Shown: piece after piece, positions 35,814-44,264 of the stretch | Layout: each line of letters starts with the position of its first letter | Position numbering within the stretch: the first letter of the stretch is position 1 | NCBI RefSeq assembly: GCF_016909015.1 | Contig: NZ_JAFBFA010000001.1 | Location: forward strand, 1 to 64,000 | Direction of reading: 5' to 3' | Length of the DNA stretch: 64,000 bases | Source of the DNA: Gracilibacillus alcaliphilus | GTDB taxonomy: Bacteria; Bacillota; Bacilli; Bacillales; Amphibacillaceae | Program-made: the position numbers and the translations under genes | The notes under the pieces: generated by a model | The model's input: the letters and a program-made list of their open reading frames with translations, nothing else | Database searches by the model: none | What the model was told of the DNA's origin: nothing

Positions 35814-36707
35814 ATGTTAAAAATAGGATCACACGTATCAATGAGCGGAAAGAAAATGCTGTTAGGGTCTAGTGAGGAGGCTGCTTCTTATGGTTCAACA
35901 GCAATGATGATTTATACAGGGGCACCGCAAAATACACGCAGAAAACCAATTGAAGAACTAAATATTGAGGCCGCAAAAGAACATATGAAAGCACATGGAA
36001 TTGAAGATATAGTTGTCCATGCTCCTTATATTATTAATATTGGTAATGCCGTTAAGCCAGAAACATTTGACTTAGGTGTTCGGTTTTTAAAAAATGAGAT
36101 CGAACGTACAGAGGCAATCGGTGCCAAACAAATTGTTCTCCATCCAGGGGCACATGTAGGAGAAGGAGTCGATATTGGAATTACAAAGATAATTGAGGGT
36201 CTAAATGAAGTGTTAGATCCGAAACAGGAAGTACAGATCGCGTTAGAGACAATGGCAGGTAAAGGATCTGAAATCGGCCGCAGCTTTGAAGAATTGGCAC
36301 GAATAATCGATGGGGTAACTCATAATGAAAAATTGTCGGTTTGTTTAGATACTTGCCATATTCATGATGCTGGCTACTCTGTGGTGGAAGATTTTGATGG
36401 TGTACTTGATGAATTCGATAAAATTATTGGGTTAGATCGAATAAAAGTTGTTCATGTCAATGACAGTAAAAATGTACAAGGAGCAGGTAAAGACCGTCAT
36501 GAGAATATCGGCTTTGGTCATATCGGTTATGCAGCGTTAAATCATGTTGTTCATCATGAACAGCTGAAGCACTTGCCAAAAATTCTCGAAACACCTTATG
36601 TAGGAGAGGACAAGAAAAATAAAAAACCTCCTTATAAGTTCGAAATCACCATGCTGCGAGAAGGGACATTTGTTTCTGATTTGAAAGAGCAAATTTTGAA
36701 TCAATAA
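35814..36707 (+). CDS. nfo: Endonuclease IV (AP endonuclease)
   Basis: A 297-residue TIM-barrel nuclease that cuts at abasic sites with three zinc ions. Metal-site blocks are visible: VVHAPYI, LHPGAHVGEG, LETMAGKG, CLDTCHIHDAGY and VHVNDSKN. The length is standard. The ATG follows GGTGAGGGAG. Co-transcribed with cshB and followed by a good terminator. In B. subtilis it also protects germinating spores. Confidence 0.96.
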   Translation: MLKIGSHVSMSGKKMLLGSSEEAASYGSTAMMIYTGAPQNTRRKPIEELNIEAAKEHMKAHGIEDIVVHAPYIINIGNAVKPETFDLGVRFLKNEIERTEAIGAKQIVLHPGAHVGEGVDIGITKIIEGLNEVLDPKQEVQIALETMAGKGSEIGRSFEELARIIDGVTHNEKLSVCLDTCHIHDAGYSVVEDFDGVLDEFDKIIGLDRIKVVHVNDSKNVQGAGKDRHENIGFGHIGYAALNHVVHHEQLKHLPKILETPYVGEDKKNKKPPYKFEITMLREGTFVSDLKEQILNQ

Positions 36708-36770
36708 GTACGAGGAAAAGTAAGCGAACAAAACACCAGTATTTAAATGGAGCAAACCATTAGTTGTAAT

Positions 36771-36805
36771 AGGAGCAGAGCTATTTATGGCTTTGCTCCT
36801 TATTC
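36771..36805 (+). terminator. Terminator of cshB-nfo
   Basis: AGGAGCAGAGC paired with GCTTTGCTCCT, then TTATT. It may also serve the convergent small gene at 36833. Confidence 0.7.
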
Positions 36806-36832
36806 GTTTAGGAAATAATAAGCTGAAATTAT

Positions 36833-37117
36833 TTAATAAAAAAGATGTTCAACATTATATTCTTTAATCAGTTTCTTGAATAATGCTTGGCATGCTTGTG
36901 CAGTCTTGACATCCGTTATTTCTGCAAGTTTCCGCAGCATAATGGCCCTGTCTTGGGCATTCGTGGGATCATAATTGTTTTGTTTGAGGTGTTTGGCGAT
37001 AGCTGCAGCTTGATTATTGGAAATGGCAATTTTATATTCATTCGCTTTTTCTTTGATTTCCTTAGCTGTTAGGTTTCGGAGCTTATAAGCAATCATTTTT
37101 TTGGTAAACATATTCAT
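36833..37117 (-). CDS. yqfT: DUF2624 family protein (YqfT)
   Basis: A 94-residue helical, basic protein. It reads MNMFTKKMIAYKLRNLTAKE, then YKIAISNNQAAAIAKHLKQN, the DUF2624 core found next to nfo in Bacillaceae. I chose the ATG at 37117 because AAAAGGAGT lies 9 nt upstream; the frame continues to 37270 without a site. The function is unknown. It is convergent with nfo, as in B. subtilis. Confidence 0.82.
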   Translation of the reverse strand: MNMFTKKMIAYKLRNLTAKEIKEKANEYKIAISNNQAAAIAKHLKQNNYDPTNAQDRAIMLRKLAEITDVKTAQACQALFKKLIKEYNVEHLFY

Positions 37118-37337
37118 GTGAGTGACTCCTTTTTTAGATGATAGGCTATTGTATGCAGCAAGGATGAGCAAATATGCCTCTTGGACAGGTATTACTCTGT
37201 AAGCAGACCAAAAGTTTAGCGCGTTGAAACCGCCAGCAGAGTGCTTAGACTGGGCAGTATAAATTTCCACGAAAGAAAAAGTTGAAATAAGCCATACTAC
37301 TGATGTATCTCGAATTTGTAAGAGGAGGTGTAGTAGT

Positions 37338-37754
37338 ATGTCTAATCGCGAACAGGATCATCAAGTACAAGACGCACCAAAACTCGATAATGGCCGAATT
37401 GAATCAGATCGAAGCTCAACTCAATTTACCGACACAGAAGAATTGTACGCAATACATCGAGCCAATAACCGAGATGAAGAAACAGCCGCAGAATTGTCAA
37501 CTGCAGATTTTAACCGAGATGTGGAAGAAGCGGAGCAAGGAACACAAATGCAGCGACAAGTAAATATGACTTATGGTTGGATTGGTCTTGTTTTAGCTGT
37601 TGTATCTTTCTTTATATGGCCGTTGGTTATGGGGATTGCAGGTATTGTTTTCGGGATCATCTCCAAGAAGAAAGGGGCAGATACATTAGGGAATGCCGCC
37701 ATTACTGTATCGATTCTTTCTTTATTAATAACCTTAATTTTTAATACCTTCTAG
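37338..37754 (+). CDS. yqfX: YqfX-type membrane protein (DUF4190-like C-terminus)
   Basis: A 138-residue protein with a very polar acidic first half (1-78) and two closely spaced TM segments (about 80-102 and 115-136). These are separated by SKKKGADTLGNAA, a pattern seen in DUF4190-type small membrane proteins. The ATG follows AAGAGGAGGTG. It stands in the yqfX position between yqfT and ispG. The function is unknown. Confidence 0.7.
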   Translation: MSNREQDHQVQDAPKLDNGRIESDRSSTQFTDTEELYAIHRANNRDEETAAELSTADFNRDVEEAEQGTQMQRQVNMTYGWIGLVLAVVSFFIWPLVMGIAGIVFGIISKKKGADTLGNAAITVSILSLLITLIFNTF

Positions 37755-37790
37755 GGAAAGTTACCTGTTTTATAATATAGTTTTCAGAAA

Positions 37791-37815
37791 AAAACCGGGC
37801 ATTTGCCCGGTTTAA
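37791..37815. terminator. Bidirectional terminator between yqfX and ispG
   Basis: A perfect 9-bp stem, AAACCGGGC/GCCCGGTTT, with an ATTT loop and A/T runs on both sides. It overlaps the ispG stop codon region. Confidence 0.8.
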
Positions 37816-38912
37816 ACTTCTTGTTCTTCTTTTTGTTTTTGATAATATTCCTCAGCAATTTTATCTACTTCGATTTTTAATTCCTCAACCATTGTTTCTT
37901 CTGGTACTTTTCGAAGGATTTCTCCATGACGGAAAAGTAACCCTTCTCCGCGTGCACCAGCAATACCAATATCTGCTTCACGGGCTTCACCCGGACCGTT
38001 CACCGCACAGCCTAATACCGCTACTTTAATCGGTGCCTTAATCGTGGAAATGTACTCTTCTACTTCATTGGCAATTTTGATTAAATCAATTTCAATTCGG
38101 CCGCAGGTAGGACAGGAAATAAGAGTGGCTGCATTAGAAGCTAATCCGAATGTTTTTAACAGTTCTCTTGCTACTTTCACTTCCTGCACTGGATCAGCAC
38201 TTAATGAAATTCTCATGGTGCTTCCAATACCTTTGCTGAGAATTGCTCCCATACCGGCCGCACTTTTAATACTTCCGGCAAAAAGAGTACCTGATTCCGT
38301 GATACCTAAATGAAGCGGGTAAGGAATAATTTCTGCCGCTTTCTCGTACGCTTCGATTGCCAAGGTTACATCAGAAGCCTTAAGTGACACGATAATATCA
38401 TGAAAGTCTAGGTCTTCTAATATTTTAATATGATGAAGGGCACTCTCTACCATGCCATCTGCCGTAGGGTAACCGTATTTCTCCAATATGTGGCGTTCCA
38501 GTGATCCTGCATTTACGCCGATCCGGATAGGGATACCTTTGGCTTTTGCTGCATTGACAACGGCTTCCACTTTATCACGTTTCCCGATGTTGCCTGGATT
38601 AATTCGAATTTTATCTGCGCCGCCCTCGATCGCTTTAAGCGCTAGTTTATAATTGAAATGGATATCAACAACAAGCGGTATGTTAATTTGTTTTTTGATT
38701 TCAGGTATGGCATTTGCTGCTCGCTCATCTGGACAGGCCACACGTACAATTTGGCAGCCGGCTTCTTCCAATCGGTGAATCTCTTTAACCGTTGCCTCCA
38801 CATCATGTGTCTTCGTAGTGGTCATAGATTGAATAACAACTTGATTCTTTCCTCCAACCATTACATTCCCTACCTTAACAGGGCGGGTATCTTTTCGATG
38901 TATTAAAGTCAT
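37812..38912 (-). CDS. ispG: 4-hydroxy-3-methylbut-2-enyl diphosphate synthase (flavodoxin)
   Basis: A 366-residue iron-sulphur enzyme converting MEcPP to HMBPP, the step before IspH. The N-terminal TIM barrel begins RKDTRPVKVGNVMVGG. The cluster cysteines lie in SCPTCGR (about 270) and CAVNGPGEA (about 305). It is the short bacterial form. A ribosome site (AAAGGAGCGATC) precedes the ATG. It shares strand and pathway with ispH. Confidence 0.97.
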   Translation of the reverse strand: MTLIHRKDTRPVKVGNVMVGGKNQVVIQSMTTTKTHDVEATVKEIHRLEEAGCQIVRVACPDERAANAIPEIKKQINIPLVVDIHFNYKLALKAIEGGADKIRINPGNIGKRDKVEAVVNAAKAKGIPIRIGVNAGSLERHILEKYGYPTADGMVESALHHIKILEDLDFHDIIVSLKASDVTLAIEAYEKAAEIIPYPLHLGITESGTLFAGSIKSAAGMGAILSKGIGSTMRISLSADPVQEVKVARELLKTFGLASNAATLISCPTCGRIEIDLIKIANEVEEYISTIKAPIKVAVLGCAVNGPGEAREADIGIAGARGEGLLFRHGEILRKVPEETMVEELKIEVDKIAEEYYQKQKEEQEV

Positions 38913-39123
38913 ACAAATGATCGCTCCTTTAGTTCAATCTGCTCTATAAAAAGTATGTTCATTATTTTACGATCTTTCCACTGTCCATTATAATGGTTAA
39001 TAGATTAAATGAGAAGTAACAAACCCTAATTATTAAAAAAACTTGACATTTCAGTGTTTTTATTTGGAATGGTTGAGATCCAGGTAAGGAGTTGTATCCG
39101 TATACAAAAAAATTTTAATATTT

Positions 39124-39150
39124 TGAAACAAAGAGAGGCAGTTATTCGTA
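39124..39150 (+). promoter_or_regulatory. Sigma-W-type promoter of the second nfeD gene
   Basis: TGAAAC (39124-39129), 17 bp, CGTA (39147-39150), about 38 bp upstream of the gene. Spacing and boxes are the same as in the yqeZ promoter at 10166. Confidence 0.6.
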
Positions 39151-39187
39151 TGTTATGATAAGATAAAAAGCAGGTAGGGGTGATCAT

Positions 39188-39820
39188 ATGTTTTTTTCTA
39201 TTACGGCAGATTGGGTAAGTTTGCTTGTTGTAGGATTTGCAACACTTTTCTTAATTGGAGAATTATTGGTAAATGCAAGAGGCGTATTTGCCATTTTGGG
39301 TCTGGGATTTATTACCATTTATTTTTCATCTTTTTTAGATTTAAACATGTTTTTCATCATGATCTTGATTTATCTATTTGGCTTGATGCTAATTATGATT
39401 GATGGCAAAATTTTAAATGATGGAACACTTGCTGTGATCGGTTTGGTATGTATGCTTGTGTCAGTAGGCTTTGCTGCACCTAATTGGGTAGCCGGTCTAT
39501 ATGCCGTGATCGGGTTATTTATCGGGGCCTTTGCATCATTAGGCTTTTTGAAAGTGTTTAAAAAGCGCCAGATGTGGACCAAAATTACTTTATTTGATCA
39601 ATTAAGTGAAGAGGCTGGCTATTCTAGCCTTAATCAATCATATCGTGAGCTTGTAGGTAAAACCGGCAAGACAATAACTGATATGCGGCCGAGTGGGACA
39701 GTGCTGATTGAAGATATAGAATACAGCGCTGTAACACAAGGGAAATGGATTACAAAAGATACTGATATTACAGTTGTCCAAGTAGATGGTACAAGGATCC
39801 TGGTGAAAGAGGTTAATTAA
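39188..39820 (+). CDS. NfeD family membrane protein (short form)
   Basis: A 210-residue protein with four to five TM segments (about 10-30, 32-62, 65-80, 88-125) and a C-terminal OB-fold (about 145-210, with LVGKTGKTITDMRPSGTVLI). The protease domain of the long form is absent. Short NfeD proteins pair with flotillin (FloT) or FloA-type partners; B. subtilis YuaF is the model. No flotillin gene is adjacent here, so the partner may be FloA at 12087. Both this gene and yqeZ have sigma-W-type promoters. The ATG follows AGGTAGGGGTG. Confidence 0.88.
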   Translation: MFFSITADWVSLLVVGFATLFLIGELLVNARGVFAILGLGFITIYFSSFLDLNMFFIMILIYLFGLMLIMIDGKILNDGTLAVIGLVCMLVSVGFAAPNWVAGLYAVIGLFIGAFASLGFLKVFKKRQMWTKITLFDQLSEEAGYSSLNQSYRELVGKTGKTITDMRPSGTVLIEDIEYSAVTQGKWITKDTDITVVQVDGTRILVKEVN

Positions 39821-39926
39821 TACTTGTTCATCGTGAGAAATAACAAACATTTCAACCGGTTAGGGTGAAGGAAATATTCGTCTCAATTTTATCAATATAG
39901 GGAATTAATAGAACTACTCACTATAT

Positions 39927-39970
39927 AAGAATCGAAAGATCCATTTGGGTCAAATTCGATTCTTTTTTTT
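39927..39970 (+). terminator. Terminator after the nfeD gene
   Basis: AAGAATCGAA/TTCGATTCTT with inner GATCC/GGGTC pairing and eight T. A second hairpin (GGTAAAT/ATTTACC) lies at about 40005-40030. The rest of the 39821-40499 gap holds a Pho-box-like site and no gene. Confidence 0.85.
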
Positions 39971-40223
39971 GGTGAAAATGGTACAGGGAGAGCCTTTAGC
40001 CATTAAGGTAAATGGATTTACTATTTACCTCTTTTAGAAAAAAATTATCCGGTTTTACTTGTTTTACAAAGGGAATAGAACCTATGTAAAACTATACGGG
40101 ACGTGCAGTAAACAGGTTGGCACAAGTTATACACTGATCAAAAAATTCCAACGGAGATATTTTTTAAGGTTTTTTGTAATAAAGACTATCTTTATGGAGA
40201 ATAGTTGTTATAATAGGGTTGTT

Positions 40224-40240
40224 TGTAAAGGTTTTGTAAA
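40224..40240 (-). promoter_or_regulatory. Pho-box-like pair near the Na/Pi transporter
   Basis: Read on the minus strand this is TTTACA, 5 nt, TTTACA, a perfect pair of PhoP half-sites. It lies 260 bp upstream of the Na/Pi transporter gene and just downstream of a TATAAT box (40210-40215). The orientation is opposite to the gene, so it could act as a repressing or distant site. Confidence 0.4.
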
Positions 40241-40499
40241 TTTTAAATGAATCTCTTTACAAACATCGAACAAATAATTAATAATTAGGTGGTGTGTGTA
40301 AGGAAATATGTTTAATTTTGTGGAATATGGGGCAATCATGATATAACCTGACTTATGAATATACATAATGTGAGACTTCCATCAATGGGCATTGCGGACG
40401 ATTAGTACGGTGATAAATATTAGAGATTATGCTGTACAGTACTTTTTACACAAAGGTTAAACAAAACAGATTAGTTTTTTCGAGAAGGGATGAATACTC

Positions 40500-42128
40500 T
40501 TGGAACTAGATTTTCAATCGATGTTATTTGAATTTATCGGTGGTTTAGGGATCTTTCTATTAGGGATCAAATATATGGGAGACGGGTTGCAGAAGATTGC
40601 CGGCGAACGCTTGCAATATTTCTTAGATAAAATGACCAGTAATCCATTTATGGGAGTACTTGCAGGTATTATCGTTACGATCTTATTACAGACTAGTTCA
40701 GGTACTACGGTTTTAACAGTTGGTTTAGTAAATGCTGGGTTTATGACACTGAGACAAGCAATCGGTGTTATTATGGGAGCGAATATCGGAACAACAATGA
40801 CGGCATTTATTATTGGTTTCGATATTCAGGAATATGGACTACCAATTCTTGCAATTGGGGCACTGATGCTCTTTTTCTTTAAGAAAGAAAAATTGATGAA
40901 TGTAGGTATCACTATTTTTGGTTTTGGTTCCTTGTTCTTTGGTCTTAAATTAATGGGAACAGGTCTAAAACCACTTAGTACACTCGACGCATTTCATGAT
41001 CTAACTATAAGTATGTCCAATCATCCCATCCTTGGAGTGTTAGTAGGGACTGTACTGACTATGATTGTCCAAAGTTCAAGTGCTACGATAGGTATACTGC
41101 AAGGGCTTATGATGGAAGGCGCAATCCAATTACAAGCAGCCTTACCTGTTTTATTTGGTGATAATATTGGAACAACCATTACAGCGGTAATTGCTTCAAT
41201 TGGTACTTCGATTGCTGCGCGTCGAGCAGCTCTGACACACGTTGTGTTTAATTTGATTGGCGCTGTTATTATACTAACATTCTTGGGTGCATACACCAAT
41301 TTAATTGAGTATATACAAGGATTATTAGGCTTAAATCCAGCCATGACAATTGCTTTTTCGCATGGTATTTATAATCTGCTTAATACGATTATCCAATTTC
41401 CGTTTATTGGATTCTTGGCCTTTTTAGTTACGAAATTAATTCCAGGGGAAGATGTGGTAGTAAAATATAAACCACAGCATTTAGACCCTATTTTCTTGAA
41501 GCAGTCACCTTCGATTGCATTAGATCAAGCGAAATTAGAAGTGATTCGTATGGGTGAATATGCGATTAAGGGTATGACAGAAACAAGTATGTATATGAAT
41601 ACTAATAACCAGAAACACTCAGAAATGGCGATGCAGATTGAAGGGGCTTTAAATAATCTAGATCATGAAATTACGGATTATTTAGTGGAGTTATCCGGAA
41701 GTAACTTTACTGAAGTAGAACGCCACAGCCATTCGGCTTTAATCAATGCCGTTCGAGATATTGAGCGGATTGGGGATCACTATGAGAATATTATTGAATT
41801 AGTCAATTATAAACAATCCAATAAAGTAGATATTACCGAACAAGGAATGATCGACCTTAACGAAATGTTTGATTTAACCATTAGTACGGTAAAAGAAGCT
41901 ATCCGAGCAATCGAGAATAACGATCGTGAAGCTGCCTTAAGTGTCATTCAGAAAGAGAATGCGATTGATAAAATGGAACGTAACTTACGCAAGAAGCATA
42001 TCATTCGTTTAAATGAAGGAGCATGTACGGGGACGGCAGGTATTGTATTTGCGGATATTATCAGCAACCTAGAACGTATGGGAGATCATGCAGTTAACCT
42101 CGCAGATGAGGTATTAGAGAAGAAATAA
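40500..42128 (+). CDS. Na/Pi cotransporter family protein with PhoU domain
   Basis: A 542-residue protein. The N-terminal part (about 1-310) has eight or so TM segments with two inverted QSS-type motifs, LLQTSSGTTVLTVG and IVQSSSATIGIL, typical of NptA/SLC34 transporters. The C-terminal 200 residues are two PhoU-like helical repeats with ERIGDHYENI and ERMGDHAVNL. It likely imports phosphate with sodium, tuned by the PhoU-like tail. In B. subtilis the related yqeW sits next to mtaB; here the gene is 31 kb away. The TTG start follows GAGAAGGGA; an ATG at 40524 is an alternative. Confidence 0.88.
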   Translation: MELDFQSMLFEFIGGLGIFLLGIKYMGDGLQKIAGERLQYFLDKMTSNPFMGVLAGIIVTILLQTSSGTTVLTVGLVNAGFMTLRQAIGVIMGANIGTTMTAFIIGFDIQEYGLPILAIGALMLFFFKKEKLMNVGITIFGFGSLFFGLKLMGTGLKPLSTLDAFHDLTISMSNHPILGVLVGTVLTMIVQSSSATIGILQGLMMEGAIQLQAALPVLFGDNIGTTITAVIASIGTSIAARRAALTHVVFNLIGAVIILTFLGAYTNLIEYIQGLLGLNPAMTIAFSHGIYNLLNTIIQFPFIGFLAFLVTKLIPGEDVVVKYKPQHLDPIFLKQSPSIALDQAKLEVIRMGEYAIKGMTETSMYMNTNNQKHSEMAMQIEGALNNLDHEITDYLVELSGSNFTEVERHSHSALINAVRDIERIGDHYENIIELVNYKQSNKVDITEQGMIDLNEMFDLTISTVKEAIRAIENNDREAALSVIQKENAIDKMERNLRKKHIIRLNEGACTGTAGIVFADIISNLERMGDHAVNLADEVLEKK

Positions 42129-42273
42129 TCGCTTACTTCATAGTGGGATAAAAGTGATAAGTTATCAGTGGGGATGGATCACATCCTCACTGATAATAAA
42201 CACTGGCTTTACCAGTTTATAGCTGTCACCGGCGCTATTTTAAGATCTTTTTACAAAAATATTTCAAAAACTA

Positions 42274-42302
42274 TTGACTATAGTCATTAGCTATGATAAA
42301 TT
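42274..42302 (+). promoter_or_regulatory. Probable promoter of the tRNA cluster
   Basis: TTGACT (42274-42279), 17 bp, TAAATT (42297-42302), 35 bp before the first tRNA. The -10 box is weak. Confidence 0.4.
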
Positions 42303-42336
42303 ATTAAATGTCGCTTCGGTGATTACATACAAGCAT

Positions 42337-42411
42337 TCCACAGTAGCTCAGTGGTAGAGCAATCGGCTGTTAACCGATCGGTCGTAGGTTCGAATCCTAC
42401 CTGTGGAGCCA
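42337..42411 (+). tRNA. tRNA-Asn (GTT)
   Basis: Acceptor TCCACAG/CTGTGGA, anticodon loop CTGTTAA with GTT, T-arm GTAGG/CCTAC and encoded CCA. It is the first of six clustered tRNAs. Confidence 0.97.
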
Positions 42412-42418
42412 TTATAAA

Positions 42419-42492
42419 GGCGGTGTAGCTCAGCTGGCTAGAGCGTACGGTTCATACCCGTGAGGTCGGGGGTTCGATCCCCTCCGCCGCTA
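42419..42492 (+). tRNA. tRNA-Met (CAT), elongator type
   Basis: Acceptor GGCGGTG pairs with CGCCGCT, and the anticodon loop TTCATAC carries CAT. The body matches the elongator tRNA-Met of Bacillus as I recall it. After discriminator A the genome reads TCC, not CCA, so the 3' CCA must be added by nucleotidyltransferase, unlike the other five tRNAs here. Confidence 0.9.
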
Positions 42493-42508
42493 TCCAATAA
42501 ACAATATG

Positions 42509-42584
42509 GCGATTGTGGTGAAGTGGTTAACACATCGGATTGTGGTTCCGACATGCGTGGGTTCGATCCCCATCAATCGCCCCA
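42509..42584 (+). tRNA. tRNA-His (GTG)
   Basis: Acceptor GCGATTG/CAATCGC with discriminator C, anticodon loop TTGTGGT with GTG, and encoded CCA. Confidence 0.97.
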
Positions 42585-42610
42585 TAAGAACATAGACTTT
42601 TGAAAGAAAA

Positions 42611-42687
42611 GGACCCTTAGCTCAGCTGGTTAGAGCTATCGGCTCATAACCGATCGGTCGCAGGTTCGAGTCCTGCAGGGTCCACCA
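42611..42687 (+). tRNA. tRNA with CAT anticodon, probably tRNA-Ile2 (lysidine)
   Basis: Acceptor GGACCCT/AGGGTCC, anticodon loop CTCATAA and encoded CCA. Its body differs from the elongator Met at 42419 and resembles the Bacillus CAU tRNA read as Ile2 after lysidine modification by TilS. Met is the alternative. Confidence 0.85.
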
Positions 42688-42699
42688 TCATTCAATCGC

Positions 42700-42792
42700 G
42701 GAGGAGTACCCAAGTCCGGCTGAAGGGATCGGTCTTGAAAACCGACAGGGGCTTCACGGCTCGCGGGGGTTCGAATCCCTCCTCCTCCGCCA
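42700..42792 (+). tRNA. tRNA-Ser (TGA)
   Basis: A 93-nt class II tRNA with a long variable arm (GGGGCTTCACGGCTC). Acceptor GGAGGAG/CTCCTCC, anticodon TGA within CTTGAAA, and encoded CCA. Confidence 0.97.
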
Positions 42793-42815
42793 ATTCTATC
42801 TTAATACATATGTTA

Positions 42816-42891
<76 letters not shown>

Positions 42892-42896
42892 TTTTT

Positions 42897-42930
42897 AACA
42901 AGCTGACAAGAAAAGGAGCTTGTTTTTTTG
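42897..42930 (+). terminator. Terminator of the tRNA cluster
   Basis: AACAAGCT/AGCTTGTT, then seven T, directly after tRNA-Phe. The following 490 bp up to sodA have no supportable gene; a mixed, more GC-rich stretch lies at about 43070-43290. Confidence 0.85.
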
Positions 42931-43421
42931 TGCAATCGAAAGAATGCGCTTACCTGTAAGTCGTGTCGAAATTTGATTGTTGTTGGTTCAACTTGGAGTG
43001 AGTTCCAGTTTTCTTGTAAGATCAGCATTCCAATACAGCTATGATTAGCTATTTCAGAAATAAGCTCCATAAAAAATATCGAGAGCAAGGCAACCGCTGC
43101 AGCTGACCATTTCGCTTTCCGACGTACAGGACGTACTAGTGCAGACCGTGGCGGTTGTCGTCGCGATGTTAGTCGGCAGAGGGGCATAGAAAACAAAATG
43201 AAAGTGTCTTGTGCTTGAACAGATGTTGCACTTGTATTCTTGAGTGAAAGCGACTTCTCGGAGCGAACATCCCGCTTGGCTAAAAAGTAAAGGACCAAAT
43301 GCTCTTCTTAGGTTTTCTAAAAAAGTAGGGAACCATAATATTTGCATTTTATTTCGATTGTTTGATACTATTTGTCATAGAGAGGTTCTCAAAATAAAAA
43401 AAGATTATAGGAGGATATAAG

Positions 43422-44033
43422 ATGGCAAACTTTACTTTACCAGAACTGCCTTATGCGTATGATGCACTAGAGCCTCATATCGATAAGGAAACAATGAACA
43501 TTCATCACACTAAACACCACAACACGTATGTAACGAAGCTAAACGACGCACTAGAGGGTCATGATGATTTGGCTAGTAAATCAATCGAAGACATTCTTGC
43601 AAATCTTGATGCCGTACCAGAGAGCATTCGTACAGCTGTTCGAAACAATGGCGGCGGTCATGCGAACCATAGCTTATTCTGGACGCTGCTTTCTCCAAAT
43701 GGTGGCGGTGCGCCGTCAGGCGAATTGGCAGAGGCAATTGATTCAATATTTGGCAGCTTGGACTCATTCAAAGAGCAATTTGCAGCAGCAGCAGTTGGCC
43801 GTTTTGGGTCAGGTTGGGCTTGGTTAGTTGTTAACAATGGCAGCCTTGAAATTGTGAGCACACCAAATCAAGATACTCCTATTTCGGATGGTAAGTCTCC
43901 TATCTTAGGCTTGGATGTATGGGAACATGCGTATTACTTAAAATATCAAAACAAACGTCCAGATTATATCGCTGCATTCTGGAATGTAGTGGACTGGGAT
44001 AAAGTAGCTTCTTTATATAATGAAGCGAAATAA
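43422..44033 (+). CDS. sodA: Superoxide dismutase (Mn/Fe family)
   Basis: A 203-residue cytoplasmic enzyme dismutating superoxide. Metal ligands are seen in MNIHHTKHH (His27), NHSLFW (His82), and LDVWEHAYY (Asp and His near 164-168). GGGHANHSLFW and the GSGWAWLV block fit the manganese type of Bacillus. The ATG follows ATAGGAGGATA. It stands alone between two terminators. The place before yqgE and pbpA is as in B. subtilis. Confidence 0.96.
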   Translation: MANFTLPELPYAYDALEPHIDKETMNIHHTKHHNTYVTKLNDALEGHDDLASKSIEDILANLDAVPESIRTAVRNNGGGHANHSLFWTLLSPNGGGAPSGELAEAIDSIFGSLDSFKEQFAAAAVGRFGSGWAWLVVNNGSLEIVSTPNQDTPISDGKSPILGLDVWEHAYYLKYQNKRPDYIAAFWNVVDWDKVASLYNEAK

Positions 44034-44048
44034 TCTGACTCCTAACCC

Positions 44049-44085
44049 AAAAAGGTTGTAGCCCTTGTGCTATGACCTTTTTTTA
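44049..44085 (+). terminator. Terminator of sodA
   Basis: AAAAAGGT/ACCTTTTT with inner GTAGC/GCTAT pairing and a T run, 16 nt after the stop. Confidence 0.8.
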
Positions 44086-44264
44086 TGTTAGCAAAATACA
44101 ATGGATCCTGGCAGAGTGGATGTGTCTAGGATCCATTTCATTAGACAGGACAGCAGCTGATTGTGTTCGTTTATGAAAAAAGAGATCTGATATTCGCCTG
44201 TTTCGTTATGTATATCTCCGACCTTCTCGTCCACAATAAAGGGTAGATGTTGTGAGGTGTTAAC

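Noticed and set aside
37303..37563. 86-residue frame overlapping the yqfX start
   Set aside because: The competing frame at 37338 has the better ribosome site and two TM segments.
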